Source of the DNA: Anadara kagoshimensis
Taxonomy: Eukaryota > Mollusca > Bivalvia > Arcoida > Arcidae
Direction: 5' to 3'
Length of the DNA stretch: 64,000 nucleotides
Assembly: GCA_021292105.1 (NCBI GenBank)
Contig: CM037869.1
Span: forward strand, 29,155,536 to 29,219,535
Shown here: positions 47,002-59,716 of the stretch, one piece after another
Layout: every line of letters starts with the position of its first letter
Numbering within the stretch: the stretch's first letter is position 1
Program-made: the position numbers and the translations under genes
The notes under the pieces: model-generated
The model's database searches: none
The model's input: the letters and a program-made list of their open reading frames with translations, nothing else
Told to the model about the DNA's origin: nothing

Positions 47002-50000
47002 GAGGTACATGATGTTATTATTTTTGACATGTACTTTGTAACTGATTAAGGTCAAGGTCGTAATTTTTGACTTTCGCCTTTTCTGCTATGTATTGGCCAT
47101 TATTGCATGTAGCCATACATGATTTGTACAAATCATACTGCGCTATCGTGCCTTATTCAGTTTGCCTCGTACTTTGATGGCAGTTATTAACACAATAACA
47201 ACTATTAATCAAGTGTTCAATGTTTAATTAACATCCCAGTCAAGAGTATGGTTGGAAAACAGAATCATTTAAATTGTTTTAAATAATTTTTTTAATAAGG
47301 TGAGCTATAAAAATATAAAAACAAAATTTATTACTAATCAATAATAATATAACAACTTGTTTCTGCATTCAGACAAGCAAGCTGTTGCTAAGTTGTCTGA
47401 ATAGAGTGTAGTTACAAAATATAGATAAATATCAAAGAAATGATATGATATGAAAAAGTATAAAGGGGTAAAAGAGAAATTGTCTAAATACAGATTTATA
47501 TGTTACGGACATTATATGTTTGACAGATTTTTAGTCAATTGTCAAACCATAACATCCGTATATTCGTTCTTTTTCAAGCCATTTGCATATAATTGGAAAT
47601 TGTTTTTTTTGGAAACTTTCTTTTCTTCATTTATTTAGTAACATCCGTAACCATTTTTCACAGGTTCTGCAATAAAACCGCTCAGCATGATTTCTTAATT
47701 TTCCTGTCAAAAATGTAAAACACTGTTTCTGAAACAAATAAAATGTTTTCTTATCAATATTAATGGGAGTAAAGAAATATAAAAGCCTTGTCAATTTTTC
47801 AAATGTAACGTCCGTCACATTATTATAGCCCCTTAAATACCTATTGCTGTAAATTTTCTATGGGTACAGTTATGTTGGTATTGACAGAAATGACAAAAAT
47901 ACATATTTCAACATTCAATTCAGTAAAAAAAACACTATTATTGATATTTTTAAAATCACTGTTCTCTGTCACACCTTTATTACTTGATATCTCGGAAGTA
48001 CCCTAATGTCCTCGATGGCAGTGATCGACGGCAGATAGAGTGGATTTCGAAAACCACTTCAGGCACCATGTTATATGACAACTCTCATGTCCGAGTTCAA
48101 ATCTTTATTCTGATTTCTAATTTTGGAGAGATCCAATATGTTACAATCTAGATCTGAATCGGATACAATACGGAATCGCACACAACACTCATTATGTAGA
48201 CAAAATAAACCTGTGCCTATAAAACGATGCAGTCGTCCATAAGAATTTGTTTTAATTAAAGGTCAAAGTTGCCTATAAATATGTATTGTTTTTATTGCAA
48301 TGTTTTTGTAACGCATGTTTGGGTATGATTGTTTTTTACTTGTTTTTTTACTTGAACACTTCTATGGACGAGTTGATAGTAGATGGGCGTAGTTCATTTA
48401 CTGTCAAGTCGTTCTTTGTCATACTGCACGCCATAAATGATAAGACAGGTCCTAGAACAATCACATCATGAAATCCCAAGATTGCATAAAGATTATGTCA
48501 TCTTTAAACAGATGCACAATGTTTAAAGTCTTTTAAACCATCGTTATGCACGAAAATATTTTATAAACGTAACTTTATAGTGATTTTTCTATAAAGAATA
48601 TGTGATTTCGGAACCGTGAATAGTAATGCCAAGGTATTACAAATACCATCTTTATGCCGTATTATGCTATTTACCCTTGTAACACACTTAAAGCCATATA
48701 TGTATATATAATAATACAGGATGGCAGTACATATTGTGACCTCGAGCAATCATTGTTTGCCGAGAGTTGACAATGCTTTTCGAGAGGTGACAATATGTAC
48801 TGTCACCATGTCAGACTATGATGTAATATTTATTTTATTGCACCGCATATTTGGACTCCATTTGGTGGAATATATGTGGAGGTGTTTTAATGAAAAAAAA
48901 ACTTGTTAAAAATATTCTTGGAAAACATTGTAGAAACATACTCTTAATTAAATTAAGTAAATTTATTATACAATGAAATATGAGCAATATGTTAAATTGT
49001 AAGTGGGGGTACAAAGGAAATCTTACCTTTTATTTTACCAATATATTTTAACGTGTATGCGAGATTACGAATCATAATTCAATCAATCCCACAAAGAAAC
49101 GTCTAAACAAGACGTGGGTAAAGTCTTCCCTTTAAGAAATCTACTAATAATACCAACAAGGTTCGTGTTCTAATGAAGATGAACGACAGAAATATTTATC
49201 ACGCGATAAGTGCTTCTGAACCTATCCAAACTAGGGATGTAGGTCTTATCTCAAATTAATATTTCAATGAAACATTCAAATAAGTGTCAGATACATTTCA
49301 CATGGATCTAAATTTATAATCCAGAAGAATACTTCATCTTATAAACCCTAGTCATTTCGACACTTGGCAAGTCATATCGGCACCTTGCTAATATACTTCC
49401 TATTGATCGTCAACACTTAAAATCATTGGTTATCTGTAACTTTGCTTTACTTCTGAGGACATACAGTGCTTACGGCAATAGCGGATATTTTATTAAAAAA
49501 ATAAAAAATCATTACAACTGTCACAAGCGTCTCAGCGACACTGATGTGTTTTCCACGGATGTACTTTCGACAATGGGGATTCGTTCAATGATTGAAAGAG
49601 TTTAGAAATGTCAATTAATTGCCAAAAAAATACAATTGGCAGTGACGTTTTTTTTAGAGAATAATGAATATTGCACTAATGACCCGTTACTGTCGTAAGC
49701 ACTGTATAATAATTCCCGTACGCGACCCAGTATGAACAAATGACTACAATAACTTCTTTATATCAATGAAAACACACTTTTTCAGAAAATTGTAAAAATA
49801 TATTCTTGACTTGTTGCAAAAGTGAAATATTCTTGAGTGGCTATACTATACTACATGTGACGTCTACAAATAAGTGAAATAATCTTGACAGGAACATAAA
49901 AATCCATTCAAAGAATTAAATGAAATAATATATAAAATAAATTCTGATTCATACAATTTGTTTTCAATAAAAAGCACTAAATCCTTGATCATAAATACAT

Positions 50001-50256
50001 ATTATTACTCTCTCATCTACAGGCTGACCAATTCGATTGATTTATACCATAAAACAAATAAACAGATTAAATGAAAACAGACAAGTAGACAGATTTTTAA
50101 TCAAAACTATTAAAACTGGGACTTCTTGTATGAAAATTGTATCAAAATTTAACAACAAAAAAGTACCTAAATGGCAACCTTGCACTCTAAAATGTACTGA
50201 ATTAATAAATTTGATTGGTCAACCTGTACAAATATTATCCAGCACTAAAACCAAGA
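47002..50256. other. no gene seen; hairpins only
   Basis: No convincing coding sequence. Two imperfect hairpins occur: arms at 47505-47522 and 47536-47555 (TATGTTTGACA against TGTCAAACCATA), and arms at 48726-48744 and 48784-48802 (CAGTACATATTGTGACCTC and its inverse with one mismatch). Short ORFs at 47450-47638, 47627-47818 and 48721-48909 look like chance frames. Confidence 0.45.
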
Positions 50257-51394
50257 TCACAATATATTATATACACATGACGTATCTATATGTTTATCAT
50301 ATTGTCTAGTTAAAGAAACATGGCACAAATCAGTTGATGGTCCATATACTGATGCACATAATCTCAAAAGTTGACTTGCAGATATCTCATGTCGACAATA
50401 TCGGTCCCAAGTTGAAAAAAAATCTTCCCTTGTACATGACGGGTCTTCTTGCGTCGGTGCCTAAAATAGATAATTTTAAATGATAAAATGTTAAACTATA
50501 GCTGAAATAAATATACTTGAAAACAGTTAGATCAGACATTATGGAAAAATTATGTTCAGTAGTGTATTTCATACTTATTCTACAATAGTTTTTCATTCGG
50601 TATTGTCATATATTCGGTACGTTATGGCATATTTTTTTCTAAGACGTGCAAACCAAATAAAGAGAGTATACACACCTACAGAGTTTTCTCTCAGAAACAA
50701 GTTTCATCTGTGCAGGGATGCTTTCTGATTCTGCATACAACTCTACTACCAACAAGTAAAATGGCACTGGAGCTCGAGTGAGTAGCTTCGAATTCAGTCG
50801 GTTGTGACATCCTTCCACGTCGTTGTTTGTTCTAATGCTGGACATAAACACTGACCACTGGTCAACTTTGAAGACATTGCTATTTATCCAGGTTCTCTCT
50901 ATGTAGTTTACTATAGCAGCGAGTTGTGGACTGTTGGCTTTCTCGCTAAGCTGGTGAAACATGCCCACTACATGTTCTGGAGGCAAGAACTGTCTCAGGT
51001 ATTTGTAGACGTCATCTATACTGTTGTAGGATGCCTGAAAGTTAAAATGTAAAATGTGAAAATTTGTAGTTTACACAATAAATAATCAGTAAAATTTTGT
51101 AATAAGTTAGGAGCAACTGGGGATTTCAAACAAAAACAAGGAGTTTGTGAAGGTACAGACATGCCTACAAATTAAAGACAAACATGTTTTTGAACTTAAA
51201 AGATAACATTACAAGTATTCTGATACATGCTATACTTTATTTTGCTGATATCATTGGAAGAAAGTAATATTAAATTATCACCTGCAAACCATGTTTCTGA
51301 ATCTTGCGATACACAGCTTGTGCCCAGTGAAATATACATCCTTGTATGGGAAATCTTTCCTTAATTGCACACCACAGTGCAGCCTCGACCGCGG
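50257..51394 (-). pseudogene. MULE transposase, C-terminal exons
   Basis: Exons (descending) 51282-51394, 50676-51034 and 50257-50460. The first reads VEAALWCAIKERFPIQGC and FHWAQAVYRKIQKHGLQ, the end of the MULE DDE core. The second has LPPEHVVGMFHQL and VDQWSVFMSSIRTNNDVEG, the conserved W-S-F/RTNNDVEG motif, then PFYLLVVELYAES. The third ends ASQLLRLCASVYGPS before a TGA at 50257-50259. It is broken by one base in the A8 run (T8 on the coding strand) at 50415-50422. Upstream exons (finger, DDE start) were not found. It belongs to the same transposase family as the exons in the 13.5-23 kb array. Confidence 0.75.
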
Positions 51395-51639
51395 CTAAAA
51401 CAATACTGTAGTAATTTTATTGATATGAAAATTATTAAGAAATTAGACCTCAAAAAGTATTTTATTTAAATGAACCAAAGAATAAAAAAATTAAAAGTAT
51501 TTTATTAAAATAAATAAATAAATGAAGGTGCCGAAGTGACCGATCATAGATGCCGAATTGACTTTTTGTAGGTGCCGAAATGACCTTTTACTGGTGCCGA
51601 AATATCTGCACCCCATATTATGAAGCCGAGGTGCAAGAA

Positions 51640-51867
51640 CATCAAGTTAATAAGGGAGCTTACCAAGAGTATACAAGTTAATAAGGGAGCTTACCAAGAG
51701 TATATTAAACAACTCAGTTCTCCACTCGAATACTTATCACTAAATGTGGTCTCCAACTAATACTGCTATGTATGGCTCAGTAGGATATCATGTTGAATAA
51801 TGATATATAAATGAGGGTTATGGGGTCAAGGTCACAGGTGAGCGTTAAGGCCCATGGGCCTCTTGTT
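51640..51867 (+). mobile_element. truncated Helentron-like terminus
   Basis: GTCAAGGTCACAGGTGAGCG is followed by TTAAGGCCCATGGGCCTCTT, the same terminal palindrome as at 11050-11069. A 24-bp direct repeat (GTTAATAAGGGAGCTTACCA) sits at 51653 and 51688. The opposite end is not identifiable, so the left limit is approximate. Confidence 0.55.
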
Positions 51868-52082
51868 TCGTAGTATCCATCTGTTTGATCTGAACGACAT
51901 CCAATTAATTAGTAAACCTACATAAACTATTAGTGATTTGGCATTAATGTCTCGGGTGGTAGTTCTGAAAATGCAAGCAACAGACTGTTACCTCTTAATT
52001 CAAAGTTACTCTGGGTATAACTGAGATCATTTTTTTAGCATTCTTAATTTTGGTGACACATAGCTGGTATCTAAACAAGAGA

Positions 52083-52205
52083 TGCTTACCTTTCTGGAAC
52101 ACCTAACCTCTTATATAACGTAATTTGCCATCTTCAAAGTTTTTACTTTGCTTTGAGATTGTGGTTTACACTTGAAAAGGTATTTTTATTTTTGATTAAC
52201 TGTTA
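52083..52205 (+). repeat. dispersed repeat, copy 1
   Basis: It shares CAAAGTTTTTACTTTGCTT, GATTG, and TATTTTTATTTTTGATTAAC with 63217-63352, along with TGCTTACC and GGAACACC near its start. A diverged dispersed repeat of unknown class. Confidence 0.5.
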
Positions 52206-53426
52206 CCGGATAGTGTCCATGCAAACAATGAAGTAATCTGCCTTTTATTTCCAAGTACGCTAATGTCAAACCAAGTTTCCTGGTGCAATTACAAAGTGGA
52301 ATAACGCTTACCCTAACGCGATCCAAAATAATAATAATTTTGACGGAATATTTAGCTTTTTTCTTGACTGGCTACTATAGTAGACCTAGTTGTTACTTTG
52401 TCTGTGGCGGCGAGTCAAAATTCAAAGTTGTATACTCTGAAGACATTCCAGTTTTTAACATAAGGTGTTTATTTAATTTCAATAGAAATATTTCTTCTCT
52501 TGATAATCTGCTGAGCTTTGTTTCTATGGTATTTTCAGACACAAAATGATTTCCTATTTTTGAAGTAAATAAATCTGGGATATCATTTTTACTTGGATTT
52601 TCATTCATTAGAATTTATTTGGTCTCACTTCATTTGAAGAGGTATCCTGTGTTTGTATTTTTCCGCTTGTGTGATTGTTTTTTCATCCATTATGAGAGAA
52701 TCAAATAAATTGAGTTTTTCTGGCTAATTTTAATTCAGTTTACTCTCTTTAAAACTGTCACTTCTGAGTTTTTCCTCCACAAATGTTCTTTTCAATATTG
52801 TACTTTCTTTGTATATAAAGACAAGTTTGCCATGATAAGACCTTAGTTTTGATGAATATTGTCAGTTGTCTTGCTAATTATTGCATCAATTCTGATGTAT
52901 AGTTATAAGCTTAATATAGGCAAGTGCTTGTTTTGATACAGTAATGCATGTATAGCGACTGCTTTTCGTCTAATTGAATCCATGTTCCGAAAAGGATTGG
53001 GATTTCCTAATTACATAGAGCACGATATGACTTTGGCAAAACAGACTGCATTAAATAGCTGCGGTTGCAAGAAAGCTGTTGAAAGGAATTACCCTTTAAA
53101 CTCACGGCGTCATAGAGAAGAGGGCGTAATTCTTCTAACAATCAGATTAATCGTGTGATAGTGAATCACAAAAGACACATTGCTCCAGAGAATCTGTACA
53201 ATATTTGCTAACATCTAACTGAATAATATAACAAAATTAAAATACAAAAATGCAGCTGAAAAGTATCATATTTAATACAAAAAAGATCAAAACACATAAT
53301 ATATATAAGCACATTCTTTCTCTGTACGAACAATTTCATATATTGATTGTTTTAAGAGAATCAAGTATTCAACAATAATCTTTCTCTCGCATACACACAT
53401 AACCTGCGCTCATTTGCCATAGCGTT

Positions 53427-53690
53427 TTACTGGTCATGTTTGTATTTTCGCGATATAGCCCATGTTGGTGTCTCTTTTGGTGGTGGACTTTCAGTGGTGG
53501 AATTATCCCGAGCATCTTCTACAATGACTAGGTGGCGCCTGGCAGATGGTGAGAGCTTGCCTTCGTAAGCCTGGTCTAGTTTTTTCTTCCTTATCGTTCG
53601 TCCTCCACTCTCATCTTCGCTTTTTTCTGGTGACATGAATTCTGGTTTCAATATCAGTTTTATTTGTATCATCTAAATCCTCCAGCGCTG
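53427..53690 (-). CDS. isolated exon of an unrecognised protein
   Basis: The minus-strand frame includes MSPEKSEDESGGRTIRKKKL, YEGKLSPSARRHLVIVE and ETPTWAISRKYKHDQ before its stop. Composition (acidic Ser/Asp patch, basic KKK patch, SARRH) looks coding and is reminiscent of C-terminal tails of invertebrate transposon-derived proteins. Reading upstream toward 53700 (RRQSALEDLDDTNKTDIE) requires a frame change. No neighbouring exon was identified. Function unknown; it may be a decayed fragment. Confidence 0.35.
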
Positions 53691-53699
53691 ACTGACGTC

Positions 53700-56340
53700 G
53701 TTCTAGATTCTAAATATACACATTAAAGATACTTATACGATATTATTTATAGACTAAGGTACGTGCACTTTATAATGGTATATATTAATGCTAAGACTTC
53801 ATTAGATTGAAAAAAAACCACACAAAACCTTACACACACTCACTGCATTATATTTTACACCTTTAGACATGTAAAATGTCTCCAGACACCAAAGTACTAC
53901 GACTTACTTTTGTTAGTGATTTTAACAATCTATTGTTTTAAGAAAATGTTATCTAGTTGAATATTAGACTTTCATAGATGACAGGTAAATAGCAAATGTC
54001 TAAGTATATTATTTATTTGCTGCCCTCTAATGCATTGTCAAAGATATACCACAATTGACAAATACTTAATATCTTACAGAATGAAGACTTACCACTCTCA
54101 GTCTCTTTTAGTCTTTGCTATCTCTCTTGTGTTTGTCATATTTTCCATTCTTGTATTTTGGTCCCTAATATTAAATAAATACATGTATAATAGTATCAGC
54201 TATGTCAAATATTTATATTAAATGTATTCCGGCGAATCACTGACGTAGCGAGTTTGTCGTTTTATTTCTATACAATACAGCAGCCAATTCATAAAACGAT
54301 CGCCTCCAAAATGAATATAGCACAAATGCTTATCGTTGTTCTAGGAATTAATAGTTAGATTAGGTCTGTCAAGTTTAAGAGAGAGAGAGATGATTATTAT
54401 CTCGTTATTTTGCAATTTCATTGTATCTAAATCTTTCCAAACTTTACAAAAATGATACCGTATCACCTTTTTTCTGGAACCAATTTAACAATACTAACAA
54501 ATACCTTAAATTACGCCAGATGCTATACATGCCTCTGAAAAAATCACTAATTGGTTAATGAAATGGAGGGATGCTTGATAGATTTCTTTAAGCTATATTT
54601 ATATTTAACAATATTTTAAAAAGGATTGGACAGCAGGCATTGTCTATATAAGTCATCTCTTATTTTAGCTATAATGTTTTATTTGGTTGAAATAGGGTAC
54701 TTTACTATCTAAGGACACCGCAAATAAACTACCTTGTTCTGTTTCCTTATCAAATATTCCTGAAGCTCGTGAGACTTTAAAAAGTCTTTATCGTACTTAG
54801 TCTTAGCATGAATTTAGGGAAGGTGCCCTGACCTATGGCGTTAAGATACAAGTGAAGTGATCATTACCGAGTCGCGGTTAATCCTGGTTTTCTGGCGCAG
54901 TAATTTTACTAAACGAATTATTCGTATTGAAATCAAGATCTTCAACAAAAGTGAATTACCACGGCAGTGTATTCAAAACATGCTATTTTTAACATACACC
55001 GATCAACATTATATAACCACATGTTACAGTATATTACTGGTACATGTTACAGTATATTGCTGGTACCAGTGATGTTTTGCACATTAATATATCGGTTTAA
55101 TAAAAAGATTTCTTGGTTATTATATTAATTGTAAAAGCCACACCATACGGATGTATATATAACACAGGGTTCTCGTATTTTATGATAAAAACTAACGACG
55201 ATGTCCTCAGGTACATATACATGTATATTTATTCGACGGCTTTAATTACAACAAAAGAAAAAGTCAGATGTTCGTTCTAATTAGAACATAGGTGCTGTTA
55301 GTTTGATGATTTGCTGTTTAATGAAATAAGAAAAGAGTTTCATGCAAAAAGAAAATTCGCGAGCGCGACCAGAATGCAACGGATTTCGTGCGTGATTATA
55401 GAACCGTGAATAACATATATATATTAGTAAACAAATGCACATGGACAGAGATACGTCACAACACATTACGCATGTTCACTATACACAAAACGTACATAAA
55501 ACAAAGATTTACATACTACGGACAGAGAATTCAACACTATATGAAACCTGGGTTACATATATACATCTTAATTTCAAATAATTTACAGAAGAATGTCGAT
55601 ATTGATCATTGTAAGTAATATCCTAAGCCTAAATAGGCATCCCTTACCAGTTATTGTTCCTGCTCTCCATATTCTGTCATTATACAGCCTTTTCACTTCC
55701 GCTACAATCCGTTTAATTGCATCTGTATTGTTTTTGAAACTATTAAATAAAGAAAAATAAACTGTATAATTCAGAGAGAGAGAGAGAGGTAGTTAATGTG
55801 TCGCTACTAAGAATGATTCATAAACCATGTCTTGATATAAAAAACCACCGATACCGATGTTATGTCCTGATTTTGAATTGTTTTTAAAGAAATAATGCGT
55901 TCAAAATCAGCGCATGGCAATTTAATGCATTCAAAATCAGCACATGACACCAACTTAAAGAGTTTGAAACTTAGTGTTTTAGTGTCATTTACTCCACCCA
56001 CTGGATTCGGACTTAAATGTTTAACCGCGGTTTGATTTGTCGAATAACAAATGACACAGTGATGTGACAATCGACAGTCTTAACGAAAACAGTCCCCTGT
56101 ATTGAATCGTCGACCTGGTCATCCGGGAAGAACGGACCTTTTTCCTTTCTTTTTATTGAAATAAAATTTTGTGTTAGTACGTGCCTGCGACGAATTCTGC
56201 AGTTCAGACATAGCTTGTAATGTAACGTTATCAACCTTCGGAATAAAGTGAAAATCTCTAAGATCGGGCTCAACGGTACCCCACTTAAATTGAGCTCGCG
56301 TTTCTCTCTCTCTGTATTCCATGTCGTACACCAAAACACT
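53700..56340. other. no gene seen
   Basis: AT-rich sequence with short GA repeats (54382, 55776) and one member of a dispersed pair at 54590-54655 (ACAGCAGGCATTGTCTATAT, matched by 58195-58220). At 55880-55950 two tandem copies of a GCATTCAAAATCAGC motif occur. ORFs here look like chance frames. Confidence 0.4.
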
Positions 56341-56349
56341 AACCAGCAT

Positions 56350-56760
56350 AATTGCTTGACTTAAATTCTTTGAGTCAATACGGATTTTGTTTGGTTTCAC
56401 AACAACCACGCTGTTAACACACTGAGTTGGCTCAGTTTGTTTACAATGAATTCTAGTCTTTCCATGCGATCGAGTTCATCGCGAACTTTGCCTTGTAACG
56501 CTATCGGAATTTTCTTTGGAGGTTAACGACGGGTTCTACCGATTCTTCTAACGTAATTGAATGGGCATAAAAAACAGCCTTAACCATAAAATATACTAGC
56601 AGTCTTATGATGATCGAAAACGGATCCCGACCGCGATGTTTGAACGGTGTTAACGCGTTTCACTAAACCTAACGATTTACATGCATCGTCACCCAATATA
56701 TTGTGTACATCATTATCTACACTATTCAATGTTAACAATTGTTCATTACATGTGAGTTTG
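56350..56760 (-). pseudogene. Ty3/gypsy pol relic (protease-RT junction)
   Basis: The minus strand gives, in changing frames, CKSLGLVKRVNTV near 56680, ITLEESVEPVV and PKKIPIAL near 56510-56560, VRDELDRMERLEFI near 56470, then VVVVKPNKIRI and DSKNLSQAIM near 56380. These are the segments before and at the start of gypsy RT. Several frame changes show it is a fossil. It is a different, more diverged copy than the gypsy element at 1-13.66 kb. Confidence 0.65.
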
Positions 56761-56769
56761 GCCTTACCT

Positions 56770-59716
56770 TAAATTTTGATATGATCTGAATATGATTTCA
56801 AAGAAACATGACATTTTCTGAATATGTTAAGTGTTGCTTTTGAAACAAATTAACTCCCTTTTGTGAGATTTTATATTGATTCTGACACCATGTCATGAAC
56901 ACAACAACAACTGGCTGATTAAAAAGTCTTTGTTGATGACGTCACAACATGCATGTGTAATACGTAACTATGACGTAGCATGTCACAAGTATAATATTCT
57001 TAGTTAATACATAACATCAAATCACTAATACTTGAACTATTTTTTCTTCAATCCGGAAAAAAATAATATGCTAAAGAAATAATGGTACTACCATATATAA
57101 ATACCAGTATCATGAATTAAACGAAATGAAAAAAAGATACGATTGTCATGGTATGAAATGACTAGGTAGTGTCAAATCTTCCCCATTTACCACAAAAAAC
57201 GCTCCCACTTTTTGCAATATTGCCCTCTGTCAAAATTGTCCCAACTTTAAATAATCCTGTTTTCGGTATCACAACAGTTATCTTGAATAGTTTAGGCACA
57301 GTTGATTTTTTTTCGCGATCTCAAATGTGCGTTTAACCTTTTGTGTTTCTGTTTCTAAATATTGAACATGTATATTGTCACATAAAAATATCAACTTAAA
57401 AAGTCACACATTCTATCAACTTTAAAAATGACGTTTAAGACATGCATGGTAAAACAAGAAATGTGCCTTTATCCAGACAAAACGAAGTTTTTTATTTATT
57501 ATCAAACGTCAAAAAATTAAAATAATAGTTTTAATAAAACAAGAGAATCGCAAAATGATGTCACTAGAAAAACGGCCACTTTCGTAAAATTGGCTGCAAA
57601 CTCTGAATCGGTTTTTTATAATTAATAATACTTAATGTGGTTTTGCAAAAAACAAAAATTATATAATTACACCATATTTTACACTTCTTGCACAATTTTT
57701 ACTGGTTCAAAAGCTTTGTTTGTTATATCAAACGTTGCATCTGACGGTTCAACATGCACATCTGATTCAAAGTCACTTTCATTATGGTAACTTTCGTCGA
57801 TAAAAGGACTTAGGGTTCTGTTTTATTGTCTTAGCAGTGATATAATAGGGTGCTAGAAGGAATGCTTGAAAAACTTCCAATAGAAGTTTCCCAGAGGAAT
57901 GAAATCATCAGCCATCGGTGCGACTAGAATTATAAAACACGTTTATAATAATTGTAATAAAATTTTATTTTATATGTATAAGCTAATTAGCGAAAAGGAA
58001 ATAAAAGTGAGCTTTGATTACGTACTCAATTTTATTAGTCAAGTAAAATATAAGTGGTATGTTTTCATAATCTGGATCCAGTTTACAATTTCTTAAGTAA
58101 AAATTTACTACGGCAAAATTGATTTTTGAATCACTTTTAAGACATTCTTGAATTTAATGTAATTTAAACATATATTTTATTCAAAGATTTTAAAGAGGAT
58201 GAACAGCAGACATTGCCTATATAAGCCCTCTCCTTGTAGTCGGACTACATATGATAATATATATATAATATTAATTCCAAAAAACAGGTATCGCAAAAAT
58301 AACATTCATAATAATAATACTCAATGTAATGATAATAATAATAATGACCAGTCTTGCACCCATAATTATGATATAATTGGAACTGTACTACTATAAAATG
58401 AAAAAGTCGTATTTGTTAGAATAATGAAAAATAAATGTAAAAAAAAGAAGGGAAAAAAGAAAACAACAAAAACAAAGAACAAGAAAACAAAATTGGAAGG
58501 AAAAAAGTGAAAGAGAAATATATATATACAAAAGAAAGTAGCTAATAGCTAGCAAAGTTTAACAACAAAAAGAGGTTGAAAATAATAGAACAAAAGATCT
58601 AAGTTATCATGGTTAAGAAAGTGATAGTAATATGTACAAAAGAGTGACTCGGTTGGAATTTCTAGATTTAAACCGTTGAGAATCCTTAGTGAAGGTAATA
58701 CTGCTTGAAACAATAGAGTGTTTTTACCATATAAGTATCCTGGAGAACCATGGAGAAGAATTTGAAGGTCTATAGAAGGTAAGCCAGTTATAGAATAAAT
58801 AGTATTGACAGAAAGCTACTCAGTCAAATAAGAAGTGCTGATTATCCTCAGATGGGGATCCACTCTTAGGGCAGGATGGGTCATTTGAATTTTATGTGTC
58901 ATTTTGAAGACTATAACAGTAATATATATTGATGTTTCATTTTTATCAGTTTGATACCATACCTGTAATCACTTATTCTGGTGCATTCTACTTCAGATTG
59001 ACTGGGTCCTTTCCTAATATAAATTCTATCCCAATTTCCCCGCAAACAGCTTTTCTATAATCTTCTATACTCATCCCTATACAAAAACAATTTCTTAAAA
59101 AACAAAAATTGAGCGAACATTTATTAAATTAATAGATAATTTCTAAACAACAAAAAATTAATACGTCTCTAATGTACGATGGCCGATATCAGCCGTACAA
59201 AAACGCACATCACTAACTACAAACTACTTAATTTTTAAATAATTATGTACAGAAAATACCTTTACTAAACATAAACTTTATATAATAAAAACATTATGTA
59301 CAGTTTTTGTTGTTACTAACGCCAACTTGTACCAAATAAATCATTTTGTCATTTTGTCAATTCTTAAATCTGGGTCGGTTCATTTAGTAAAGTATTTGAT
59401 GAAGAGCCTGCAGATTAAAATGTGACATTTTATCAGAACCTTATAATTGGGACATCAGCTAAAGAAAAAAAGGTGTGTAATTTATTGCCACATACTCATA
59501 TTAGAAGAATAGGAAAAATGAAAATACAGTTATTGCTCACGTAAAGAACGAACATAAATTAAAAGTTCGGTGCTCCGGAGGGCATTTGACATTGTTTACT
59601 TTGTGTTTACTTTGCAAAAATGTATAACCCCTCTCTCTCTCTCTCTCTCTCTCATGTGTTTATAGACACTCGACTTGAATGTATGGTTTTTAAGTTTATG
59701 TTTAATGCTCTTTCAG
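56770..59716. other. no gene seen; repeats only
   Basis: This span contains the second copy of the dispersed pair (58170-58235), a GGCCGATATCAGCC palindrome at about 59180, and a CT microsatellite at 59631-59653. Upstream exons of the integrase relic that follows are not detectable here. Confidence 0.4.

Noticed and set aside
47450..48909. Several 60-residue ORFs
   Set aside because: Low complexity or AT-rich composition, no splice context and no conserved motifs.
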